A DNA stretch of 64,000 nt from Escherichia coli (lineage in GTDB: Bacteria; Pseudomonadota; Gammaproteobacteria; Enterobacterales; Enterobacteriaceae), in the NCBI RefSeq assembly GCF_036503815.1, contig NZ_AP027764.1, positions 1,798,001 to 1,862,000 on the forward strand, in the 5' to 3' direction. Numbering within the stretch: the first letter of the stretch is position 1; each line of letters begins with the position of its first letter. Positions 27,701 through 34,152 of the stretch are shown here, in pieces. The notes under the pieces were generated by a model. That model was not told the DNA's origin. It ran no database searches and saw only the letters and a program-made list of their open reading frames with translations. The position numbers and the translations under genes are program-made.

Positions 27701-28585
27701 CATAGCATTGGCAATATCCGGGCGTTCAGGGATCAGTAATGCAGCAAAAGGTTGCCGTGCGGGGGATAGCGTCGGAATTGCGGCGAGTACTTTATCTACA
27801 CAGCGTTGCCACTCATCTTCTGAAGCGAGTGAAAGATAATGACATAGACGTTGATGCCAATTCGGTAGCGATTCTGCTTTGAGATCTGGAGGAATAATGG
27901 TGGTGACGACGCCTTTTACTGATTTATATTTTAGTTGAAGAGCGAGAAGGGTGATTTCAATGGTAGTTTCCAGACCACAGCGAATGATTAAGTCATCGAC
28001 CAGTTCATCTGCAGAGTAAGAATTCCAGAAACTCCAGAGCAATGCCGCATCAGATTGCGCACTCCCTGTCTGGTTATTACCCAGAATTCGCATTTGTACC
28101 TCAGCAAAAGCCTGCTGCCAGTTTTCTGGATAAGAACGGTAATTGTTGTCGGGGTCATATGCCCTGGTGTTATTCGCGATGCGCTTCCATATTTGACCAT
28201 CTTTGTGCAGATAATTGATATCTCTGGGGCGAGAGCGATGTGGAAAAGCAAATCGGTTAATATCGTCGGTTAGCGGAATGGCTGCATCATCAGCCAGCCA
28301 TGGGCGTTTGTTTTTACTCTCAGGTGAAGTTTCAACGTCAGGAGTGACTTTGGTGACGGGGGGGATATGCACGTTTGCCGAAGCGTCTTCCACATAGCCT
28401 TTTTTCGTTTTCTCAGCGATAAGCTTCAGTTCCGCTTTTTCCGCCGCCGCAGCATCAGCAAAGCTTTTTATCTGACTTTGCCCTTGGGTGCCAACTTTTC
28501 CCCAACTGATATGCAACTCGTTACCTTGTTGCTCCACCGTCCAGAATTTATGTGATTTTTCGTCCTGATAGATAAAACTCTTCAT
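24788..28585 (-). CDS. molR: WGR-DUF4132 protein MolR (full length)
   Basis: 1265 aa, the first gene of the three-gene array. WGR domain at residues 1-70 (ISWGKVGTQGQSQIKSF), linker, PWLADD near 96-101, a long helical middle, and the DUF4132 domain with FGPRQFTV and a final LDDITASELINDIESLFD. In K-12 the corresponding locus is, to my memory, a broken pseudogene (yehF/yehG/yehH or molR_1-3); here it is one open frame. The molR name comes from an old proposal about molybdate and has no sequence support. The upstream 140 bp to metG contain the metG terminator and presumably the array promoter. Confidence 0.82.
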   Translation of the reverse strand: MKSFIYQDEKSHKFWTVEQQGNELHISWGKVGTQGQSQIKSFADAAAAEKAELKLIAEKTKKGYVEDASANVHIPPVTKVTPDVETSPESKNKRPWLADDAAIPLTDDINRFAFPHRSRPRDINYLHKDGQIWKRIANNTRAYDPDNNYRSYPENWQQAFAEVQMRILGNNQTGSAQSDAALLWSFWNSYSADELVDDLIIRCGLETTIEITLLALQLKYKSVKGVVTTIIPPDLKAESLPNWHQRLCHYLSLASEDEWQRCVDKVLAAIPTLSPARQPFAALLIPERPDIANAMALRYADQNVPAMTWLRLVVTNDAALTAAEKYDFPPLHRDFRAYLAMLLANNGVRGVSRILTEFVEEHSDNPTYLFERISETEDLVKWLWKTNHPDAIQILILGVNGKKKHLEYLSKACQKHPAAAIAAYATLLAIHEDAQWRNALVKLVTVTPELVTDVIPWVNAKAAGILSECRPQSVAKECEYATADMLPELFVAPPWIINKKKNVIPVFDLPVLPIPAVTDITPGITELISHTDISRFYEIAQYQASQQTLFTDLPLIEKESWETSFIPFTPEQQILWQLGFNEWLHCEDDLHEKKYIPQSAVDALLRFDFPALKAEFAKYHNNANKSWNLSALCYLPGQQAISFLNQIIIEERYSGEKEILAVFGSTAIPAFMTCLQRDHQRLWIFTLFIGASELALPMAQRLQKKMAYKDAVNWLANNPRHAAAGLLPLALGKPCQNREYARQALRLLVKLNQRETIEKIAQGYNQPDVLAALATLFDSDPLEEYPAKIAPLPGFYQFTLWRRPRLKSNNLPLPDDAMRHLGTMLSFPRDITAYAGLEIIKETFTRESLADFGWDLYTAWTEAGAPAKENWAFTSLGILGNDDTARKLTPLISAWPGESQHKRAVSGLDVLADIGSDVALMLLNGIAKKIKFVVLQEHAREKINIVAENRGLTMAELEDRLAPDLGLDINGSLILNFGPRQFTVGFDETLKPVVRDANGKVLKDLPKPNQSDDKTLATDAVNLFKQLKKDVRAIASQQIDRLEQAMCQRRRWTAEQFRLFLVEHPLVRHLTRRLLWGVYTEENTLIACFRVAEDSTYSDAQDELFTLPAGNIGIPHVLEIPPESAAAFRQIYADYELLPPFQQLDRGSYRLADNERNTHDLTRWQGQLCQAGRIVGLERRGWQRLEESGSVYAMRKSTPYGDLELETEHFSLIYGETGYGDLLPVESVKITSPDDRYGKQPLLTFSMLDDITASELINDIESLFD

Positions 28586-28685
28586 CCGCGTTCCCTGTAT
28601 TTATATCCAGTTATAAGCGGATGCTATCAGTTAATGAAAAAAATTAAGAGCGTTGAACAAACAAGAAAACAACTTTAGGAATTCA

Positions 28686-28716
28686 TAAAGAAAAGGCGCT
28701 GTCGATGCAGCGCCTT
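28686..28716 (-). terminator. metG terminator
   Basis: Perfect inverted repeat AAGGCGCTG (28693-28701) and CAGCGCCTT (28708-28716) with a 6-base loop. Read on the minus strand it follows the metG stop by about 10 bp and runs into TTTTCTTT, a standard intrinsic terminator. Confidence 0.9.
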
Positions 28717-28725
28717 GAAGGGGGA

Positions 28726-30759
28726 TTATTTCACCTGATGACCCGGTTTAGCACCGGCATCCGGGCTTAGCAGGAAGATATCTTTCCCGCCAGGACCGGC
28801 AGCCATCACCATGCCTTCGGAGATACCGAAGCGCATTTTACGTGGTGCCAGGTTAGCCACCATAATGGTGTGACGACCAATCAATGCCTGCGGATCCGGG
28901 TAAGCAGAACGAATGCCGGAGAAGACATTGCGTTTTTCACCGCCGAGATCCAGTGTCAGGCGCAACAGTTTGTCAGAACCTTCAACAAACTCTGCGTTTT
29001 CAATCAGCGCCACGCGCAGGTCAACTTTAGCGAAGTCGTCAAAGGTGATGGTTTCCTGAATCGGATCATCTGCCAGTGGGCCAGTAACTGGCGCGGCAGT
29101 GGCTTTCACTTCTTCTTTAGATGCTTCCACCAGTGCTTCAACCTGCTTCATGTCAATACGGTTATACAGCGCCTTGAACGGATTCACTTTGTGGCCCAGC
29201 AGCGGTTGCTGGATACCATGCCAGGTCAGTTCCGTATTGAGGAATGCTTCTGCACGCTCGGTCAGTTTCGGCAGTACCGGCTTCAGGTAAGTCATCAGCA
29301 CGCGGAACAGGTTTATGCCCATCGAGCAAATTGCCTGCAGGTCGGCATCGCGGCCTTCCTGTTTCGCCACCACCCACGGAGCCTGTTCATCGACATAGCG
29401 GTTAGCCAGATCAGCCAGTGCCATGATTTCGCGCACTGCTTTACCAAATTCGCGGCTTTCCCATGCTTCACCAATCACTTCAGCGGCATCCGTGAAGGTT
29501 TTGTACAACTGCGGGTCAGCCAGTTCGCTTGCCAACACGCCGTCAAAACGCTTGTTGATAAAGCCCGCGTTACGGGATGCCAGGTTTACAACCTTATTAA
29601 CGATATCGGCATTCACGCGCTGGACGAAATCCTCGAGGTTGAGATCGATATCATCAATGCGCGAAGAGAGTTTCGCAGTGTAGTAGTAACGCAGGCTGTC
29701 AGCGTCAAAATGATTCAGCCAGGTGCTGGCTTTAATAAAGGTGCCGCGAGACTTGGACATCTTCGCGCCGTTCACCGTTACATAGCCGTGAACAAACAAG
29801 TTGGTCGGCTTGCGGAAGTTGCTACCTTCCAACATGGCAGGCCAGAACAGGCTGTGGAAGTAAACAATATCTTTACCGATGAAGTGGTACAGCTCGGCGG
29901 TGGAGTCTTTCTTCCAGTATTCATCGAAGCTTACGCTGTCGCCGCGCTTGTCACACAGATTCTTGAAAGAACCCATGTAGCCAATCGGTGCGTCCAGCCA
30001 GACGTAGAAATATTTGCCCGGCGCGTTCGGAATTTCAAAACCGAAGTAAGGGGCGTCGCGGGAGATATCCCATTGTTGCAGGCCAGATTCAAACCACTCC
30101 TGCATTTTGTTTGCCACCTGCTCCTGCAACGCACCGCTGCGGGTCCATGCCTGCAGCATTTCGCTGAAAGAGGGCAGATCAAAGAAGAAGTGTTCAGAAT
30201 CACGCATTACCGGGGTAGCGCCAGAAACCACCGATTTCGGCTCGATCAGTTCAGTCGGGCTGTAGGTCGCGCCGCAGACTTCGCAGTTATCGCCGTATTG
30301 ATCCGGGGATTTACATTTCGGGCAGGTGCCTTTTACAAAACGGTCCGGCAGGAACATGCCTTTTTCCGGATCGTACAGTTGAGAGATGGTGCGGTTTTTA
30401 ATAAAACCGTTTTCCTTCAGGCGAGTATAGATAAGTTCTGACAACTGTCGGTTCTCTTCACTGTGCGTCGAGTGATAGTTGTCATAGCTGATGTTAAAGC
30501 CTGCGAAATCAGTCTGATGCTCCTGACTCATTTCGCCAATCATCTGCTCCGGAGTGATACCAAGCTGCTGAGCTTTCAGCATGATTGGTGTACCGTGGGC
30601 ATCGTCGGCGCAGATGAAGTTGACCTCGTGGCCGCGCATTCGCTGGTAACGGACCCAGACATCAGCCTGGATGTGCTCCAGCATATGGCCGAGGTGGATT
30701 GAGCCGTTAGCGTACGGCAGTGCGCACGTCACCAGAATTTTCTTCGCGACTTGAGTCAT
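28726..30759 (-). CDS. metG: Methionyl-tRNA synthetase
   Basis: 677 aa class I aminoacyl-tRNA synthetase that charges both initiator and elongator tRNA-Met. The HIGH-type signature is HLGH at residues 22-25; the zinc knuckle has CPKC (about 146-149) and CEVC (about 159-162); KMSKS is present in [10 protein letters not shown] near 335. The C-terminal ~110 residues are the Trbp111-like tRNA-binding domain that dimerises the enzyme ([20 protein letters not shown]). I start at ATG 30759 (MTQVAKK), the established N-terminus; an ATG three codons earlier exists. It is divergent from mrp. A 523-codon frame on the opposite strand is a shadow. Confidence 0.98.
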   Translation of the reverse strand: MTQVAKKILVTCALPYANGSIHLGHMLEHIQADVWVRYQRMRGHEVNFICADDAHGTPIMLKAQQLGITPEQMIGEMSQEHQTDFAGFNISYDNYHSTHSEENRQLSELIYTRLKENGFIKNRTISQLYDPEKGMFLPDRFVKGTCPKCKSPDQYGDNCEVCGATYSPTELIEPKSVVSGATPVMRDSEHFFFDLPSFSEMLQAWTRSGALQEQVANKMQEWFESGLQQWDISRDAPYFGFEIPNAPGKYFYVWLDAPIGYMGSFKNLCDKRGDSVSFDEYWKKDSTAELYHFIGKDIVYFHSLFWPAMLEGSNFRKPTNLFVHGYVTVNGAKMSKSRGTFIKASTWLNHFDADSLRYYYTAKLSSRIDDIDLNLEDFVQRVNADIVNKVVNLASRNAGFINKRFDGVLASELADPQLYKTFTDAAEVIGEAWESREFGKAVREIMALADLANRYVDEQAPWVVAKQEGRDADLQAICSMGINLFRVLMTYLKPVLPKLTERAEAFLNTELTWHGIQQPLLGHKVNPFKALYNRIDMKQVEALVEASKEEVKATAAPVTGPLADDPIQETITFDDFAKVDLRVALIENAEFVEGSDKLLRLTLDLGGEKRNVFSGIRSAYPDPQALIGRHTIMVANLAPRKMRFGISEGMVMAAGPGGKDIFLLSPDAGAKPGHQVK

Positions 30760-30890
30760 AGTAGGCATTACTTCTTAATAGTGAAAAGGGGTTAGATAGT
30801 ACCAAATGGGAAAATGTTAAGTAAGTACTTCTCTATATTCTTCAGGTAAACTATCAGCTGATGGTTTATCTATACAAAAAAGGAGTCGGG

Positions 30891-32000
30891 ATGAACGAAC
30901 AATCCCAGGCCAAATCACCAGAAGCCTTGCGCGCAATGGTCGCCGGGACACTGGCCAATTTTCAGCACCCAACCCTGAAGCATAACCTCACCACGCTGAA
31001 AGCGTTGCACCATGTCGCCTGGATGGACGACACGTTGCATGTGGAACTGGTTATGCCATTCGTCTGGCATAGCGCGTTCGAAGAGTTAAAAGAGCAATGT
31101 AGCGCCGAACTGCTGCGCATCACCGGGGCGAAAGCTATCGACTGGAAACTGTCTCACAATATCGCCACCTTAAAACGCGTGAAGAATCAGCCGGGAATTA
31201 ACGGCGTGAAGAACATTATTGCTGTCAGCTCCGGTAAAGGCGGCGTGGGTAAATCCTCCACGGCGGTAAATCTGGCGCTGGCACTGGCGGCGGAAGGGGC
31301 GAAAGTCGGCATTCTGGACGCCGATATCTACGGCCCATCAATACCCACCATGCTGGGCGCAGAAAATCAGCGTCCAACTTCGCCGGACGGTACCCATATG
31401 GCACCGATTATGTCTCATGGACTGGCAACCAATTCAATTGGTTATCTGGTTACTGACGACAATGCGATGGTGTGGCGTGGTCCGATGGCGAGCAAGGCGT
31501 TAATGCAGATGTTGCAGGAAACCTTGTGGCCGGATCTCGACTATCTGGTGCTTGATATGCCGCCAGGCACCGGTGACATTCAATTGACACTGGCACAAAA
31601 CATTCCAGTAACTGGCGCGGTAGTGGTCACCACCCCGCAGGACATTGCGTTGATCGATGCGAAAAAAGGCATTGTGATGTTCGAGAAAGTCGAGGTTCCG
31701 GTGCTCGGTATTGTCGAGAACATGAGTGTGCATATTTGCAGTAACTGTGGTCACCATGAACCGATTTTCGGTACCGGTGGTGCAGAGAAACTGGCCGAGA
31801 AATACCACACGCAGTTGCTGGGGCAGATGCCGTTACACATTTCCTTACGTGAAGATCTCGATAAAGGCACGCCAACAGTTATCAGCCGTCCGGAGAGCGA
31901 ATTTACTGCTATCTACCGCCAGCTGGCTGACCGCGTTGCAGCCCAGCTTTATTGGCAGGGAGAAGTCATTCCTGGCGAGATTTCCTTCCGCGCGGTCTGA
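30891..32000 (+). CDS. mrp: Iron-sulfur cluster carrier ATPase Mrp (ApbC)
   Basis: 369 aa. An N-terminal DUF59/FeS-assembly-type segment (1-95) precedes a deviant Walker A SSGKGGVGKS at 113-122 (P-loop of the MinD/Mrp class), the LDADIYGPS switch, and a CxxC (ICSNCGHHE) in the last third that bridges an Fe-S cluster between two subunits. It carries and delivers Fe-S clusters in the cytoplasm. Start at ATG 30891 with AAAAAAGGAG upstream; the frame extension to 30861 overlaps that site. It is divergent from metG across about 130 bp. Confidence 0.96.
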   Translation: MNEQSQAKSPEALRAMVAGTLANFQHPTLKHNLTTLKALHHVAWMDDTLHVELVMPFVWHSAFEELKEQCSAELLRITGAKAIDWKLSHNIATLKRVKNQPGINGVKNIIAVSSGKGGVGKSSTAVNLALALAAEGAKVGILDADIYGPSIPTMLGAENQRPTSPDGTHMAPIMSHGLATNSIGYLVTDDNAMVWRGPMASKALMQMLQETLWPDLDYLVLDMPPGTGDIQLTLAQNIPVTGAVVVTTPQDIALIDAKKGIVMFEKVEVPVLGIVENMSVHICSNCGHHEPIFGTGGAEKLAEKYHTQLLGQMPLHISLREDLDKGTPTVISRPESEFTAIYRQLADRVAAQLYWQGEVIPGEISFRAV

Positions 32001-32029
32001 CGCGTATTAACCTTTTTGGTTGTTTTTCG

Positions 32030-32072
32030 TACACCGCAGAGATGTTACATTGATGCGGTGTATTTGTTTTTG
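32030..32072 (+). terminator. mrp terminator
   Basis: Stem TACACCGCA (32030-32038) with TGCGGTGTA (32054-32062), 15-base loop, then TTTGTTTTTG. The remainder of the mrp-yehE gap (32073-32262) is non-coding; it includes a loose inverted repeat GTTATGC...GCATAAC (32211-32239) just before yehE, and nothing else that I recognise. Confidence 0.8.
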
Positions 32073-32262
32073 CCGCATTAATGAACACTTATTTAATGCT
32101 GCGAATATTCTGCGGACCTTCGTCCGAAACTCTATAAAGTCGATTGATCGTACAGGCAATGCTTCATTATCATCCTTCGTGGCTGTGTAGTGGATGTACA
32201 GCTATAGTTTGTTATGCACTCATTCTATCCAGGCATAACCTTTACTACAGGGATAACGTTCA

Positions 32263-32544
32263 ATGAATAAGTACTGGCTGTCAGGAATTATTTTTCTTGC
32301 CTATAGAATGGCTTCTCCCGCGTTCTCTTCACAGACTGCCACATTAACGATTAATGGCAGGATCAGTCCCCCAACATGCAGTATGGCTATGGTTAATGGT
32401 CAACCTCAACAGCATTGTGGTCAGTTAACGTATGATGTTGATACCCGTCATCAGGTTTCTTCGCCAGTCAAAGGTGTGACGACAGAAGTGGTTGTTGCAG
32501 GTAGCGATAGCAAACGTCGAATCGTGTTAAATCGCTACGATTAA
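32263..32544 (+). CDS. yehE: Secreted DUF2574 protein YehE
   Basis: 93 aa. An N-terminal signal peptide (about 1-22, ending SPAFS) is followed by ATLTINGRISPPTCSMAMVNGQPQ, which looks like the first strand of a fimbrial subunit with one cysteine, and a second cysteine in QQHCGQLTY. The protein stops after ~70 mature residues, half the length of a pilin, so it is either a dedicated small periplasmic partner or an ancient truncated subunit. The length equals the known YehE, so truncation is not recent. It has its own strong terminator and is probably not cotranscribed with yehD. Confidence 0.88.
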   Translation: MNKYWLSGIIFLAYRMASPAFSSQTATLTINGRISPPTCSMAMVNGQPQQHCGQLTYDVDTRHQVSSPVKGVTTEVVVAGSDSKRRIVLNRYD

Positions 32545-32576
32545 TTTTCCACCCTGGTTTTTTAAGCGGATTTAGA

Positions 32577-32614
32577 AAGCTGAAATCATTCGTGTGAATG
32601 ATTTCAGCTTTTTT
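32577..32614 (+). terminator. yehE terminator
   Basis: Perfect 15 bp stem, AAGCTGAAATCATTC (32577-32591) with GAATGATTTCAGCTT (32596-32610), GTGT loop, then TTTT. The following 220 bp up to yehD (32615-32839) are extremely A/T-rich, as expected for an H-NS-silenced fimbrial promoter; I see no fim-type invertible element. Confidence 0.9.
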
Positions 32615-32839
32615 ATTGATATTAATAATACCATTTAAAAAAATCTGCATTAATTAATAGATATGATAAATATTTAATATACTTAAGTATTTGTTGTATT
32701 TATATTGCAATAGTTAATTTGTTTTAAATCAACAAAACAATATGTTTACATTGCGGCAACTTTTTTGATGTGAGAAATTTGTTTCCAAGAGATACAGACT
32801 CTTAACAACCAAAAAATAAATTTTATTAAGGAACATATT

Positions 32840-33382
32840 ATGAAACGTTCAATTATTGCTGCCGCTGTCTTTTCTTCTTTTTTTATGAGCGCTGGGGTAT
32901 TTGCCGCAGACGTTGATACCGGAACATTAACCATTAAAGGGAATATTGCAGAATCTCCGTGTAAATTCGAAGCGGGTGGCGATTCAGTAAGTATTAATAT
33001 GCCAACTGTACCAACCACTGTCTTTGAAGGTAAAGCTAAATACTCGACCTATGATGATGCAGTCGGTGTAACCAGCAGCATGTTAAAAATTAGCTGTCCG
33101 AAAGAAGTTGCTGGTGTAAAACTCTCGTTGATTACCAACGATAAAATAACCGGAAACGATAAGGCGATAGCCAGTAGTAACGATACCGTGGGTTACTATC
33201 TCTATTTAGGTGATAACAGCGATGTCCTGGATATTTCTGCACCTTTTAACATTGAGAGTTATAAAACGGCGGAAGGTCAATATGCTATTCCGTTTAAAGC
33301 AAAATACCTGAAACTGACAGATAACTCAGTGCAATCAGGTGATGTGTTATCTTCTCTGGTTATGCGTGTGGCGCAGGATTAA
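32840..33382 (+). CDS. yehD: Fimbrial major subunit YehD
   Basis: 180 aa chaperone-usher pilin. Signal peptide 1-22 (ending SAGVFA), then DVDTGTLTIKGNIAESPCKFEAG, the classical first beta-strand region with the first cysteine; the second cysteine follows in ISCPKEVAG, giving the usual disulfide. The C-terminus LSSLVMRVAQD has the alternating donor-strand pattern. It is the major rod subunit of the Yeh fimbria, secreted via YehC and YehB. AAGGAAC precedes the ATG. A hairpin with a T-run just downstream probably reduces transcription into yehC. Confidence 0.93.
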   Translation: MKRSIIAAAVFSSFFMSAGVFAADVDTGTLTIKGNIAESPCKFEAGGDSVSINMPTVPTTVFEGKAKYSTYDDAVGVTSSMLKISCPKEVAGVKLSLITNDKITGNDKAIASSNDTVGYYLYLGDNSDVLDISAPFNIESYKTAEGQYAIPFKAKYLKLTDNSVQSGDVLSSLVMRVAQD

Positions 33383-33419
33383 TAAATAAAATTGCAAGTT
33401 TCTCCAGGTAATAAACATG

Positions 33420-33444
33420 GCCGCTATCCCCATGGCGGCTTTTT
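33420..33444 (+). terminator. Attenuating hairpin between yehD and yehC
   Basis: GCCGC (33420-33424) and GCGGC (33435-33439) with a 10-base loop followed by TTTTT. Partial terminators right after the major pilin gene are common in chaperone-usher operons and keep pilin mRNA in excess over chaperone and usher mRNA. Confidence 0.65.
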
Positions 33445-33462
33445 AATTTAAGAGGCATTAAG

Positions 33463-34137
33463 ATGAAAGGATTATTATCTTTACTCATTTTTTCTATGGT
33501 CCTTCCTGCGCATGCCGGAATTGTTATCTACGGGACGCGCATTATTTACCCGGCAGAAAATAAAGAAGTGATGGTGCAGTTGATGAACCAGGGAAACCGT
33601 TCTTCGCTGCTGCAGGCGTGGATTGATGATGGCGATACGTCGCTACCACCAGAAAAAATCCATGTTCCTTTCATGTTAACGCCACCAGTGGCAAAAATAG
33701 GCGCAAATTCCGGGCAGCAAGTAAAAATCAAAATTATGTCGAATAAACTGCCCACTAATAAAGAGAGCATTTTTTATCTGAATGTTCTGGATATTCCACC
33801 AAATAGTCCAGAGCAAGAGGGCAAGAATGCACTGAAATTTGCAATGCAAAACAGAATCAAATTGTTTTACCGGCCTGCGGGTATTGCACCGGTAAATAAA
33901 GCGACATTTAAAAAGTTACTGGTAAATCGCAGTGGCAATGGATTGGTGATAAAAAATGACTCAGCAAATTGGGTAACGATTTCGGATGTCAAAGCTAATA
34001 ATGTCAAAGTCAATTATGAAACTATTATGATTGCCCCCTTAGAAAGTCAGAGTATTAATGTCAAAAGTAATAATGCGAATAACTGGTATCTGACCATTAT
34101 CGATGACCATGGCAACTATATTAGTGACAAAATTTAA
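33463..34137 (+). CDS. yehC: Periplasmic fimbrial chaperone YehC
   Basis: 224 aa PapD-family chaperone. Signal peptide 1-17 (ends AHA), then GIVIYGTRIIYPAENKEVMVQL, the first strand of the Ig-like domain, and the G1-strand region FYLNVLDIPPN and NRIKLFYRP, which include the conserved Arg/Lys contacts for subunit C-termini. K-12 annotation, as I recall, starts 15 codons upstream; here that ATG (33417) runs into a TAA inside the hairpin after nine codons, so the true start must be ATG 33463, with AGAGGCATTAAG before it. It delivers YehD and YehA to the usher. Confidence 0.93.
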   Translation: MKGLLSLLIFSMVLPAHAGIVIYGTRIIYPAENKEVMVQLMNQGNRSSLLQAWIDDGDTSLPPEKIHVPFMLTPPVAKIGANSGQQVKIKIMSNKLPTNKESIFYLNVLDIPPNSPEQEGKNALKFAMQNRIKLFYRPAGIAPVNKATFKKLLVNRSGNGLVIKNDSANWVTISDVKANNVKVNYETIMIAPLESQSINVKSNNANNWYLTIIDDHGNYISDKI

Positions 34138-34152
34138 TTGCAGGAGCTGCCT

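Noticed and set aside
17372..28585. Molybdate regulation by the molR/yehI genes
   Set aside because: The name is historical; no molybdate-binding or DNA-binding regulator domain of the usual types is visible, and no molybdenum genes are nearby.
28870..30441. 523-codon open frame on the plus strand across metG
   Set aside because: It is the antisense shadow of metG, a highly conserved G/C-balanced gene; no ribosome-binding site, and the protein resembles no family.
32615..32839. fim-type phase-variation switch before yehD
   Set aside because: The region is A/T-rich but I find no pair of inverted repeats flanking a promoter and no recombinase gene nearby.
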